Source: Typhlomys cinereus
Taxonomy: Eukaryota; Chordata; Mammalia; Rodentia; Platacanthomyidae
Direction of reading: 5' to 3'
Assembly: GCA_023101885.1 (NCBI GenBank)
Contig: JALPQD010000004.1
Span: 9,081,421-9,145,420, forward strand
Length of the DNA: 64,000 nt
In this document: piece after piece, positions 37,815-49,229 of the stretch
How positions within the stretch are numbered: the first letter of the stretch is position 1
Layout of the letters: each line of letters begins with the position of its first letter
The notes under the pieces: generated by a model
Told to the model about the DNA's origin: nothing
What the model saw: the letters and a program-made list of their open reading frames with translations, nothing else
Database searches by the model: none
Translations under genes and position numbers: made by a program

Positions 37815-38040
37815 ACAGGGCTTTGAAAGACAGGGCCTAATAACCTGGTGTGTTAGCGCTCATTAGCCCTCAGGAAGCTGAGGCATGAACATCATCGTTC
37901 AAAGTGAGCTGGAGAAGTTGATGACATCTTATCTCAAAATACAAAGCAAAATCAGAGCCAGGGTAACAACTCACAGGAGAGCCATTGCTCAGCATCTTTG
38001 ATGTCCTAGGCTCAGTCCTTCCTATGAATTAAGGTATATA
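37815..38040 (+). repeat. B1-dID-like dimeric SINE
   Basis: A diverged B1 part (ACCTGGTGTGTTAGCGCTCA to ATGACATCTTATCTCAAAAT) is followed, in the same orientation, by an ID-like part (GAGCCATTGCTCAGCATCTT, then GTCCTAGGCTCAGTCC). The order B1 then ID matches the B1-dID family reported in several rodents. Confidence 0.5.
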
Positions 38041-38049
38041 AAAGTAGAG

Positions 38050-39860
38050 AAACAATAGAGATGGATTTTTTAAAATTAGATTTGCTCATGATTTCAACAA
38101 TTTTCAGGCAATTCTTAGCATTTCCAAGTGTTGTTCATTGAATTATTTTATAACAGCAAAATGTATAAACTAATTTTATTAGATTGACAATTTAAAAGTA
38201 GAAGCTTACTCAGATCAAGTATTAGAAAGGAAGGCCAACCAACTTTGTCTAAACTCCATTTTACCAGATGTCAGTTACACCAACTTTGAGAAATGCTTAT
38301 GGAAAAGAAAAAAAAAAAAAACCCACGAGATACACTTGGTCACAGAACTTCCCCTGGCATTTTTCCTTAGAATGAAAAGCCAAAATTGTTGTAAGGAATC
38401 ATGGAAAGCACAAGTACAAAATAAACTAACATAAAAGTTGATAAAAATCCCCAAACTTTTTATTCACAATTCTATGATGTACTCGCTTCAGTGGAACCTG
38501 GAAAAGCAAGAGAACTTTTATACCCTCATAATTGAAAATGTTTTAAGTATAGGGAAGAGGCACCACTAGCATTGATCCCCATGCTGCAGCATTGAGTATA
38601 TATCATAGCATGTGTGATTGTCATATTTCCAAATACTTTACTTAGTTCTAAGCTGATTCGTGTCCCTTCAGGTTTATGACTGAGGGAGAAAATATGATTT
38701 TGAAAAAAGGAAGTATTAAGCATCTAGCCCGAATGTCTGACACATGATACGAACTCAATAAATTCTTAATGAATACCGAAAGTCATACAGATTAATCTCT
38801 TCATTTCTGACTCCCAGTAGTAAGTGAATGTATTTGTGAACAGTAAGCAAATTTAATTCTTTAGGGATTAGTAGCTCCTATGAAAAGTAAACAGACCTGC
38901 CCACCAATTTCTTAACCAGTGAACAGAAATGCTAAGTCCATTACTTCATGTTAACTACAGGATTCTCCTTTGTTGTGGTTTCTCCACGGTTTTTAATTTG
39001 AGCCACCACTCAGAAGAACAACAAACAGCTTTTAACAGATGCAAATTCCACTGGGTACTTCACTTGTAAGGTCAACAGTCTTGGATCAAGGCAAGTAAAT
39101 CAAATGGACAGATTCTGAGTTAAGGACACAAGGGTAATGGTAATTTTCAGAAAGGTGAAATGGAGCTCTTTTATAATTTCTAATTTAAACAGCGATCATA
39201 AACTCTGTGCCAGTTTCTAAACTATTTCTTTGAATAGCATTTGAAAGGAAGAACGGACTCATTCCTTCTGTTTTTTTTCTACCACCCAACCACACACAGA
39301 CTGAGCAGGTGCACTCTTCCTTTGAATCCCGCCTCCAGTCTCCAAAACTAAAACATCCAGGTTTGTGCTTTTGCTTGTTTTTTCTTTGACAGAGACTTGT
39401 TTTATAACCCAGGCTGGCTGCCTCTGCTTTCCAAGAAGCAAGACTGCTGGTGTGGGATACCAAGGTGAGCAAGTCCATTACTTTCCAAAGTATAAGTGGG
39501 TTTCATTTTAAACATTAATTTTTTGTAATGTGATTAATACCCAGTGTTCTATTCTCTAAGCAGTGAAACACAATGAAATACTTCTATAGCTTACTGAGGA
39601 TAGAGCAGACTATTGGCAGCAGACACTGGTGTTCTTTCCTGTGTGGCATGGTGTTAATAAAACATGGGATGTCCTATGTGGGAACTGGAGTAAATGAAGA
39701 CCATCAAGGCTATCTTGTTAGTCAGTCTACCCCAGACCAGCACAGTTACATGATCAGAGGCTTTTATTTATTTGACAATCTCTCTCTTACTGTTTCATAG
39801 CAATAGGTTCATTTCTTCTGTGGATCTTAACAAATCAGCAGTATAAGAACAAAAAATGCA
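38050..39860. other. Intronic sequence, one weak B1-like fragment
   Basis: Mostly featureless. Near 39375-39475, TATAACCCAGGCTGGCTGCC and GACTGCTGGTGTGGGATACC look like a degraded reverse-complement B1, but this is weak. Confidence 0.4.
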
Positions 39861-39865
39861 GCAAG

Positions 39866-40165
39866 AACTGAGGAAATGGCTCAGGGGTTAAGCTTTCGCC
39901 TTGCAAGCAAAAGGACCTGAGTTCAAATCTCCAGATCTCATGTCAAAATGTCCAGTAGATATGGTTTTGGTCTGTAACTTTTGTCCTGTGAGGTGGAGGC
40001 TGTGAAACCCCAAAGCAATAAGGTAAAAGAGCAAACTAGGATAATTCCAAATGCCACCCTTGGGGTCTCCACAGGCACACATACTCAAGTGTGCTCTGGT
40101 ACACATATACACCCACCCACCTAGCATACTCACACACACATATAAACAAAAGAAAAAAAATGGAG
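39866..40165 (+). repeat. B2-superfamily (DIP-like) SINE
   Basis: The head is GAGGAAATGGCTCAGGGGTT, with a B-box-like GAGTTCAAATCTC. The body is AGGTGGAGGCTGTGAAACCC and TAGGATAATTCCAAATGCCA, with a CACA-rich tail. Confidence 0.75.
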
Positions 40166-40563
40166 AAACCAAGAAAACCAAGAGCAAGCACACCTTAATA
40201 GATAAAGGGATTGCTGACAATTTTAAAAGTGGAAACCCAATTACAGGCACACAGAGAAAATGAAACTGTTCCCCTCACCTCACATCAAAATGTTTGTATA
40301 TGAAGGAGATAGTAAAAATTCAAACATGCAACAACTATGCAGCACATGACACATTTCAGACACGGAAGTAAGCACAGAGTAAACATCTGACATGCAACAA
40401 ATCACAAAACCTCAAAATTCACCTAACGCTTATTAGCCTTACAATCTCAAATTCAGAAACCAAGGTCCCTTTATGTCCAGTTAAGAAAAGACCACTAGAA
40501 AGAAAATATTTCTTGCCTACCCCTTTGTGAATTGGGAGATTATGTTTGTATAAAATCACATTT

Positions 40564-40635
40564 GTAAACTTTTTAGGAAAGTTTATTATTTTGCGTTAAT
40601 TTTAAAATTACAAAAATCTTTCTAAATTGGCAATT
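40564..40635. repeat. Direct repeat, left copy
   Basis: It shares TTAATTTTAAAATTACAAAA, ATCTTTCTA.ATTGGCAATTA and GTAAACTTTT with 41404-41473, about 840 bp to the right in the same orientation. Confidence 0.8.
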
Positions 40636-41403
40636 ACTTTTGCTTAAAATTTAAAAATTAAATGTACTTTTGTCATTATTTCTTGACTTACCAACACTCT
40701 AATGTAGTCTTTCCTGTCCCCCAGCATGAAAGAATATTGGCCGACGAGCTGTAGTTAATCATCTAGGAGTTTTCCCAGGATGCACTCATGAGCACATATA
40801 TCTAAATTCCAAGTTGTATATGTTTAATTTTGCTGGGTTTACACTTTTCCTCCGATATTTCTATCAGTGAATAGGCCGTGAAGGAGTCTAACCTTATTCA
40901 GAAGATTTTTTTTATATTCCTAACTCATTTGCTCTTTTTTCTTCATGTGGGTACAGTTTGACTTCATAACTTTTCATAATATTTGTGAATGCACGTTTTA
41001 ATGAAAATGGTACAATATGGAAAGAAAGTCTTCTTTTGTGAGCTTGTGGAAAATTTTCTTCCTTCATATCTTTGTATTCATTTCAAGGTCCTGTATCTCA
41101 ATTGATATTCGTTGTGACAATCTGTTACCCAATTTATGACTGTTTTCAATTTTATCAGTAATTCTTTTTTTTTTTGATGATTTTGTTCTGTTTTCACTAG
41201 CTAATGTGATAGTTTTTTAAATTATGTGATGTAGTTTTATTTAGTCTTTTTAAATTTGAAATTTCTCTTTTTCAAGAATACATTTATTTATATTTTTTCA
41301 GGGTTTCTTACAAATATGAGTTTGTGTTACCCTTATGTTTTATCAACTAAACATTTTTCTAATACACAGTTCATTTTCTTTCACAGTTCTCTAAAATTTT
41401 GTT

Positions 41404-41473
41404 GGTAAACTTTTCAGAAATGTTTATTTTGCATTAATTTTAAAATTACAAAATCTTTCTATATTGGCAATTA
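41404..41473. repeat. Direct repeat, right copy
   Basis: Diverged second copy of 40564-40635. It differs by small indels and a few substitutions. Confidence 0.8.
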
Positions 41474-41771
41474 ATGTTCCCTTCTTAAGTATCTCAGCAG
41501 ATACTTAAGTAGTACAAAGAATTTAAACATACTTTTATTTATTTTGTTTCCTGATTATGCAATGAAAATAGTGTATTTTAACATGCTCCATGGCTACAGT
41601 CCTTGTTCTGTTTCTAGTCCCTTGTTCAGCCTAGAGCTTCTGTTTGCATGAATTAAGTTTTCCCTTTTTCTTTGGAATATTGGAGGTCAGGAGTTTTAGG
41701 TTATCATATGGGAAGCTGAGATTTGGGCAGCTTTGAGAAAGGATCTCAGCTCTGTGTTTTCTCTCCTCTCA

Positions 41772-41839
41772 TCTCCCTCCTTCCCTCCCTCCCTCCCTCC
41801 CTTCCTTCCTCCCTCCCTCCTTTTCTTTTTTTTTCTTTC
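41772..41839. repeat. Pure pyrimidine tract (CCCT)n
   Basis: 68 nt without a purine, mostly CCCT and CCTT units with a T-rich end. On the FBN2 sense strand it is (GGGA)n, a candidate for triplex or G-quadruplex structure. Confidence 0.92.
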
Positions 41840-42228
41840 ATGTGTGTACAGAGGGTGTGAATAGGGTGTATGTGTGTGTGCTTCATGTGGCTGTACATGT
41901 ATGTAAAATGATGTATGTACATGAATGTATATACTTGAGTTTGTGAGCCTGTGGAAGCCAAAAGGTGACATTGGAAATCTTCCCTGATTGCTCTACTAAC
42001 TTACTGTTGTGAGTCTGGGTCTTTAATAAAACCCAGATCACTCCATTAGGTCTAGTCTAGCTGGCCGGCTTGCTCTGGGGATTCCAGGCTCTGCCTTCCA
42101 GGACTAGAATTACTATTGGAAGATCAGCATATGCGTCCAGCATTTTTACATAGAATCTGGAGATCTGAACACAGGTCCCTCTCCTTGTGAGGCAAAGACA
42201 TTAACCACTGAACCATCTCCCCACTCCT
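41840..42228 (-). repeat. Composite rodent SINE (B4/RSINE1-like)
   Basis: TGTGTGTGCTTCATGTGGCT is followed by GGCCGGCTTGCTCTGGGGAT and ATTTTTACATAGAATCTGGA, and finally GACATTAACCACTGAACCAT. It looks like a reverse-complement element with a B2-type head. Confidence 0.6.
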
Positions 42229-42239
42229 CCTCTGCATTT

Positions 42240-43955
42240 CTTGAGCCAGGATCAACTCATCTTGTCCAGAAGCAAGCCCTTTTCAAAGAGGAGACCATTA
42301 AAAATCTGGATGGTTGTCTTCTATTTCAGGTGTAATACCTGCATCTTTACCTTCAAGAAATCCTGCTTGGTTAGTTTCGGATTTTCTTGATCCTTCCCCA
42401 GAATTAACACCTTTAGTCTCACGTAATTGTAAGAGGCAAGAACCCACTTCCTGCTCCCTCTGAATCCTATGTTCCCATTGTTTATCCTCTGTTCTTTAAT
42501 ACTGGAAATAATTGCCCTGTGTAGTGGAGTCATTCTGTCTTCACTGTCTAACTTTACACATCTGGTACAAATAATAGTGGTTGGGTATTTCTCGTTCTGG
42601 GGAGTTTGCTTCTAATAAGATGCTGTGTTGGTAAGCAGGACTTTTACTCCTACGTGCATACTCTAATTCATAAACCAATGTCAAACACAGCGTTCCATGG
42701 AAAATTATAGTGAACTTTCTTACTATTTTGGATAATCACTGTCATTTTAACCCTTTATCAATTGCCGAAGAAGTCTGTAGTTCTTTATGCCAAGCATGGG
42801 CTGACATTGTTCAAATGCTGCGGCAGATGTCTGTCCCTGTTACTTTCATTACCTGCTGATGTTAGCTTCGATTTTACTGTGTTGTTGCATAGCTCATATT
42901 AGCCATAAGAAAAGGGAAAGTCTCTGATGCACTTTCAGTTGTTCGTTTTCTAAGAAGTTGAAATCACCTAACATTTTGACCTGTAAACCTATCTGAAATC
43001 ACACAGAAAGTCAAGGGTAGGTACTTCCAGTAGAATATAATTTGAGCTTCTTTAGCTGATATATAAGGAAGACTGTGGCAGTTTGTTAAGTTCTTAAAAT
43101 GGAACCAAGAAGCACTAATTCATTGGGTGCCTCATCTGCCACGCATTGCAGGCAATGTTTCTTAAAATTGTACTTAATGTCATGGTTTAATGCATGCAAA
43201 CTTCTTCCATATGAACAAAGTTGTGTGTTTGTGAATGTTTTCCTCTAATTTAGAAATATCATGCAAGATACATTCCAAATCCTGAACAAGACCATGTAAT
43301 CTTTTTTTATGGCTTTAGGTTTTTCAATGAATCAATGATTCATTTTGTCTCAACTTCAGCATTTTGTGGATGTTATGTGTCAGTTAGTGTAATTGCATAT
43401 AAATATCAAATTGTACCTAAGCGACTTGTTGAAACACTCCACTGAATTATTTTAGCACATGGATTGATAATCTGTAGTATATATAAATTGGCCTAACTCT
43501 CTTGATTCTCATTAATTGTTAATGAACCTTGAAATTGGATGGTATAAATCTCTTGTTCATTCAGATCCAGACTGGCTACTCAAGGGCTTTTTGAGTTCTC
43601 ATTGAATAATTTTCTCCAAAATTTTGTTGTGACTTTTTTGAATTAAAGATCTGTTGTGAAAGAACAGGCACACCACAGTATTGAGGCTACAACTCAGTAC
43701 ACAACACACAGTACGAGTTTCTGTGTATCAAGTATTCATTAATTTGGCTTAGCAATGTTTTATAACTTTTCAGTACATAAGCTTTGTTCAATATTCAGCA
43801 GAGTTAACTGAAAATATCTTGAAGTATTTATGATCCTTTCAGTGATGTTTTTAATTTAGATCTCCATTGATCACTCACCGCTAAACAGAAATGCAATAGA
43901 TTGTATGCTTTGATATTGTTATTTGTTAGCCTTCTAAATCAGCTTTTGATTTCTG
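42240..43955. other. Intronic sequence with no recognised feature
   Basis: T-rich. It may be the outer part of the old minus-strand L1 described from 43960, but I cannot show that. Confidence 0.4.
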
Positions 43956-43959
43956 GTGG

Positions 43960-44508
43960 TTGTTTTGTACCACCCATAAGATTTACCAGAGAAAAGATAA
44001 TACCATCTGTCAATAAGACAGTTTTACTTCTTCCTTCCCAGCATGTTTTATTCTTATTGTTTTTGTTTTACTATCCTAATTAGAAGTAGAATGTAATACT
44101 CAACCAAAGTGGCCATAGAGACCATCCCTGATTTGTTATTGATACTGACATCAAAGCATCCAGCTATTCCTGAATGTGATTATCAGTTTCAAATCTTTTA
44201 GATATAATATTTAATCACATTGAGGAAGTTCTCTTCCATTCTACAGTTTCATGAGCTTCTAGAATGCATTTTAGATAGATTTTTTTTTCTGCAAAATTCA
44301 GGAGGCATTACTTTAGGTTGGTATCTCGAATTACATTGAGTTATTAATGGTCTATAAACATCAGTAACAGATATCATAAATGTACCAAATCATTAGTATA
44401 CTATGGTAACATATTTGTTCATGAATGCTAAATATATATGCTTTTATTGTTTTTAAAATGCTATCTTCTGATTTTGATATAGAGGTCATTTTGCCTTAAG
44501 AACTAGTT
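43960..44508 (-). mobile_element. Old L1 (L1M-type) fragment, segment 1
   Basis: Reverse-complement L1-like motifs: TTTTACTATCCTAATTAG, GGCCATAGAGACCATCCCTG, CACATTGAGGAAGTTCTCTT and TCCATTCTACAGTTTCATGA. These correspond to the reverse strand of L1 ORF2. The element is interrupted at 44509 and appears to continue after the insertions. Confidence 0.5.
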
Positions 44509-44573
44509 GGAGGCTGGAAAGATGGTTCGGGGTTCAAGATTCTGCCTCACAAGCAGAAGGACCTTATTAACCA
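44509..44573 (+). repeat. SINE head joined directly to L1 3' UTR
   Basis: Only the tRNA-like head of the B2-superfamily SINE is present (GGAGGCTGGAAAGATGGTTC to CACAAGCAGAAGGACC). It switches without spacer to L1 3' UTR sequence in the same orientation. Confidence 0.75.
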
Positions 44574-45407
44574 CCTATTTACTAGTCCCCTACCCCTCTC
44601 CCCACCATGACAGGGAACTCAACCAGCAAGGTAAACCAGTCTAAACAACAGCCGGTGGGGAGAAAACTGACAGGAGTCAGAATCAGATGCCTCAATACTA
44701 ACCACAAACACCCAGATGGTAAATCTCCATCTAAACACCTCTCGTTTTGTCTTTAGAAAAGAAAAGATCTCAACACCCAAACAAAACGCAGCCCACTACA
44801 ATGAAAATAGACAACAACCACTAGCCACAAAGCAAAGTACCTGTGATCCTAAAACCCTCCGCTGGAATCAAGCCAACCAAATATCTCTCCCCATCCTAAG
44901 ATTCAAGGAATCTTGGAGAAGTAGGGGTAGTAAGGTTGGAAGAGCCTAATGAATGTGGGGAGGTCCATTGCTGACCAGGACATTCCACTCAAGATAGGGC
45001 TGCTGCATCCAGGCACTTACTACAATGAAACTGATTCTCACAAGACCTGCACTATTACTGACATATCAACATTTCCCAATAGATTAGTGAGGAAGGAACT
45101 CAGGAGAAATAATTATATGCAAGAGGAATATTAGAGGCTAGGGCTAGACAGGTACCACTACCAGTGTGTCTACCCAAGGAAGGGCCACTTAATCTGCCAC
45201 AGAGGCCTGAGCCTACACTAATGCAGACAACCAGAAGGGAACCCTGGGGACCACACAATGACAGGCAGGAGAGTGGGAACCAGAGTGATGGGATTGATGA
45301 AGGGAGGGGAGGAAGGGAGAGAAAGGGAGAATGGAAGGAGTGATGTCAGGAACAGCCACTCATTATACTTCTAAAACCCAGAAAAATAAAAAATATTTTA
45401 AAAAATA
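44574..45407 (+). mobile_element. 5'-truncated L1, 3' UTR only
   Basis: Homologous to the 3' UTRs at 4600-5557 and 47820-48927. It shares AATGAAAATAGACAACAACC-type sequence, TAGGGGTAGTAAGGTTGGAA with GAGCC, and GATAGGGCTGCTGCATCCAG. It ends in a GGGAGGGGAGGAAGGGAGAG tract and an A-rich tail. No ORF2 coding part remains. Confidence 0.7.
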
Positions 45408-45984
45408 ATGATATTAAATGTCAAATAAGTGAAGTCGATATGTTGTCTGTGTATCAATTGACTGTCAAAGCTGCGAATGAAGTGCTGAAATCTATTCCTT
45501 CTTTCAGTCAAAACAGTTTGTATGTCACATGTTTTGAAATGTTTTATCAGGTGTGTAGTCATGTAACTTTTTGTATGTCACATGTTTTGAAATGTTTTAT
45601 CAGGTGTGTAGTCATGTAACTTTTTTTAGCCTCTTTGTAAAAGGACTTCTTCATCATAACTAAATAACCTTCTTCATGCCTGATACTATTTTTTTTTTTG
45701 CCCTGAAGTATGCTTTGTTAGTAAGATGGTCTCTCCAACTTTCTTTCAATTAGGATTGGCTACTTTTTCAAGTATTTAATTTTTAGCTGAGTGTCTTTTA
45801 ATTAAAATACATCTCATTTAGTTATCAAGGATGCTGTGTTTTTATGCTATATAATATTTTGTCTTCTATTTCTAGTGTTGCAAACTTAGGGTGCAAGATT
45901 TTACTCCATGAATCTCTATTTTTCCCTAATGTTCAATTGATTCTCTTCTTTCTCTTCTTTGTTATCCATCTATCATCATTTTGA
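45408..45984 (-). mobile_element. Old L1 (L1M-type) fragment, segment 2
   Basis: TATGCTTTGTTAGTAAGATG, GGTCTCTCCAACTTTCTTTC and TTAGCTGAGTGTCTTTTAAT resemble the reverse strand of old mammalian L1. It includes a 53-bp tandem duplication. Confidence 0.45.
45517..45622. repeat. Perfect 53-bp tandem duplication
   Basis: Units 45517-45569 and 45570-45622 are identical (start TTTGTATGTCACATGTTTTG, end GTGTGTAGTCATGTAAC.TT). No divergence is seen, which suggests a recent event. Confidence 0.95.
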
Positions 45985-46165
45985 GAGAGACAAGGAGAGA
46001 GAAATGGAGAAGATGAGTCCCATTCATTCTGTGGTACACAGGAAAAGGTCAGAGAACAACTTTCAAGCGTTTTCCTCTTTTAACATGTGGGCTTCCAGTT
46101 ATGATCTAACTCAGACAGGCAGGTTGTTTGCTTTCCCTGCTGAGCTACTGCATTGGTAGCTTTTT
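45985..46165 (-). repeat. B3-like SINE
   Basis: It contains GGTCAGAGAACAACTTTCAA, TCCTCTTTTAACATGTGGGC and CCCTGCTGAGCTACTGCATT, the reverse complement of a diverged B3 element. Confidence 0.5.
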
Positions 46166-46640
46166 TGATACCCAGTAATTATTTTTTATTATTCTATTTT
46201 ATCACATTTTGCTGTCCTATTTGCTATAATTCTGAATTTTCTAGTGGTTGCACTATAATTTAGCATACATATCTTCAAATTATAAAGATTGGCTTTCAAG
46301 TGATGAATATAATTATAATACTTGGTATATAATCTGTCTCTTTGAAAAGTTATTTTATCCTGTCTTTTTATAAATGCCACAAGATGCTGTAATTATTTTT
46401 CATTTCAGCAGCCAAATACTTCATGAGGAGAGTCACAAATCTAGAATAGATAGATATTGACTCTAACTTCATTATATATTTGATAGACTTTGTTCATTTG
46501 CATGGATTCTTATCTACATCTATTACTAGTTTCAAAGACTGTCTTCAGCATTCTACATACTGAGGAAGATTTCTCCATTTATATGCTTGACAATGGTTTT
46601 ATTTTGTTTTCACTTTGAAAAACATTTTCTAAGCCATTCT
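46166..46640 (-). mobile_element. Old L1 (L1M-type) fragment, segment 3
   Basis: Sequence such as AGTGGTTGCACTATAATTTA with GCATACATATCTTCAAATTA resembles old L1/HAL1 on the reverse strand. The assignment is by eye. Confidence 0.4.
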
Positions 46641-48927
46641 GTTGGAGGTATCACCATAATAGATCTTAATTTATATTACAAATTCATAGTAATAAAGTCA
46701 TCATGGTACTGACTCCAAAAGACACATAGACCAATGGATAAGAATTGAAGACCCAAATATAAGCTTGAACACTTACATTCATCTGATTTTTGAAATAGGT
46801 GCTCAGAAAAACCACTGGACAAAGGATGGCATCTTTAATAAGTGCTGACAAAACTGAGTGTCTACATGTAGAAGATTGGACCTGAACCCTTACTTATCAT
46901 CCTGAATGAAAATCAACTCCAAATGTATTAAGTAATATTAAGCCAGAGACTATAAAAACCCTAGAAGAAAGAATAAGGGAGTCCCTCAAACTGATTGGCC
47001 TAAACATTTTCTACACAGGACCCAAATTGCAGAGGAAATAGAATTAACACTCAACAAGAGGGATTACATGAAATTAAAGAGCTTCTGTTCAACAAAAAGA
47101 TACTGTTATCTAAGCAAAAAGATAACCTATGTAATGGGAGAAAATCCTCACTAACCACACAACTGATAGAGAACTAATAACCATAGTAAACAAAAAAAAC
47201 TCAAAAAATTAAATATCAAGGAAGTAAACAATTAGAAAATGGGACTTGGAACTTAAACTTTTCCCAGGATGAAATTAAAATGTCTAACAAATAGTTTAAA
47301 AATGTTCCAACTCCCTAGACATTAGGGAAATGCAATTCAAAACCATCCTGAAATATCATCTCACCTCAGTCAGAATGGCTAAAGTACAACAACAAATTCT
47401 GGAAAGGATGTGGGGAGCAGGGGTCCCTTATACATTGCTCTAGGAATATAAATTTGTACAACCACTCTGGAGATCAGTATGGCAGTTTCTAAAAACATAA
47501 AAATAAAAATGTCATATGACCAGCCATACCACTCTTGGCAATATTCTCAAAGAATGCTTTATCTTATTATAAAGGCATGTGTACATTCATGTTCATTGCA
47601 GCTCTATTCACAATAGCATAATCATGGAATCAACCTAAATACCCAACAGTAGATGAATGGATAATGAAAATGTAATGCAATATAATACTATTGAGCTATC
47701 AAGAAAATGAATTAATGAAATTTGCTGATAAATTGATGGAGTTAGAAGAAGTTATGTTGAACAAAGTATCCCACACCTGGAAAGACAGATGTCACATGTT
47801 CTCCCTTATGAGTGGAACCTATTACTAAGTCCTCCAAAAGATATACTCAAGGGGAAATTGCTATAATATCCACTATAACTTCTAAGGAACATAATTTGGG
47901 GGGTAAGGAGAAGACAATTGACAGAGTGGAATCAAAGGAACATAGGTAATAAATTTATCTATTGATAAATTAGGCCACTTGGGAAGAAAAGTCCCTAAGG
48001 GAAGAATAGTAAAGTGATATCTTAATAAAGATTAAGGGAGGGAAAAAAAAGAGGTAAATGACTCAGGGGAAAAAGAAAGATCAAGGGCCTAACTCAATAG
48101 TGAATGATGTAAACCACTAAATTCCAGTAAGAAGAATCTATGGGAACAGCAGAAATATTACTCTCTGAATAGGTTCTTATCCCTTTAATATCATGAAATC
48201 ATGCCTGATACTGTAAACCTATCCAAATAACAAAGGGAAGTAAATAGACAGGAACAGATATCCTAGTGTTAACTATAAAACACCTCTAAACACTACTTTA
48301 ATTTTTAAATTCTTAGATAAGAAAAGCTTTCAGAGCTTGACCAAATTGCAACCTATTACAATGGAGGACTAGTGAGGCAGAAAACCACATCAAGCCAGGG
48401 TAGAGAATATTAGGTGAGCCTGGAACAGTCAGCACTTACCAGCTTGTCAAAATCTTATCCCATTGCAAGCTCAGGGAACCTTGTGGAAGAGGGGGCAATA
48501 AGATTGTAAGAGCCTAAAAGGGGGATGAGGTTCTCCTAACAACGCACTGCAGCCAAAACAGGGCTGCTATATCCAGAAAGTCACTCCATAAGAATTTCTA
48601 CCACCAGATCTACACAATGGTTGTCATACCAACATTTCCTCAAGGCCTAACTACAATCTTAGAAGAAACAACTGCTGAGAAGTAGGTTCTAGACAAGGGA
48701 AGAGGAATTTTCCCATTTAGGACTTTACCCACTAAAAAGCCACATAAAGTTCAACAGAAATCTGACTCCCTTATCAATGCAGGCGCCTCAAAGGGAGTCA
48801 CGTGATACACACAGAAAGACAGAATGGGGGGGAGAAGGGTGTGTGGCTGGAGAGGGTATCAGAACAGAAACATAAACTGTTCGTAAATAAATGCATTTAA
48901 AAATTTTTTTTGAAAGTTAAAAAAAAT
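46641..48927 (+). mobile_element. 5'-truncated L1: ORF2 3' third plus full 3' UTR
   Basis: It starts inside ORF2 (GTTGGAGGTATCACCATAAT) and runs through recognisable C-terminal motifs, for example TTCACAATAGCATAATCATG and TGGAATCAACCTAAATACCC at about 47600. ORF2-like sequence ends near 47820 and the 3' UTR follows, with AGGGGGCAATAAGATTGTAA, GGGCTGCTATATCCAGAAAG and a GGGGGGGAGAAGGG tract before an A/T-rich tail. The reading frame is broken by stops and indels. It is older than the copy at 4302 and is inserted in the older minus-strand L1. Confidence 0.8.
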
Positions 48928-48942
48928 AAAATTTCAGTACTC

Positions 48943-49214
48943 GGGGCTGGAGAGGTGGCTCAGGGGTTAAGCGTCTGCCTTGCAGACAGAAGGTCCTGAG
49001 TTCGGAACCTAGACCCCACGTATAGATGCCGGGCGGAAGCAGGGGCGGCCTGCGTTTATGGTCCTGATAGGGCGGAGTCTGTGAATCCCGGGGCAGAGTA
49101 AACAAAGAGGAGGTGGAGGCGTCCATGGTGGTTCCCGAATTCGCCCGTGGTTCTACATACACACACATACATACACACCTGCACAATTGAATAAATAATA
49201 ATTAAAAAATTTAA
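48943..49214 (+). repeat. Young B2-superfamily (DIP-like) SINE with perfect target-site duplication
   Basis: Complete element starting GGGGCTGGAGAGGTGGCTCA, with B-box-like GAGTTCGGAACC, a GC-rich body rich in CpG (GATGCCGGGCGGAAGC, ATCCCGGGGCAGAG, CGAATTCGCCCG) and an AATAAATAATAATT tail. It is flanked by identical 15-bp repeats AAAATTTCAGTACTC at 48928-48942 and 49215-49229. Retained CpGs and the perfect duplication point to recent insertion, precisely at the tail of the L1. Confidence 0.9.
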
Positions 49215-49229
49215 AAAATTTCAGTACTC

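Larger units (their letters stand above)
40170..41770. other. T-rich intronic sequence with a diverged internal direct repeat
   Basis: Non-coding T-rich sequence containing two related segments (40564-40635 and 41404-41473). No named element could be assigned. Confidence 0.45.

Noticed and set aside
39888..40250. 120-residue minus-strand open frame
   Set aside because: It lies on the reverse strand of a B2-superfamily SINE and its CACA-rich tail.
40564..41473. LTR retrotransposon
   Set aside because: The direct repeats are short and diverged. No TG/CA ends, primer-binding site or gag/pol sequence were seen, so it is kept only as an observation.
48943..49020. tRNA gene
   Set aside because: The A-box and B-box-like signals belong to the head of a SINE. 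No cloverleaf with proper acceptor and anticodon stems could be formed by eye.
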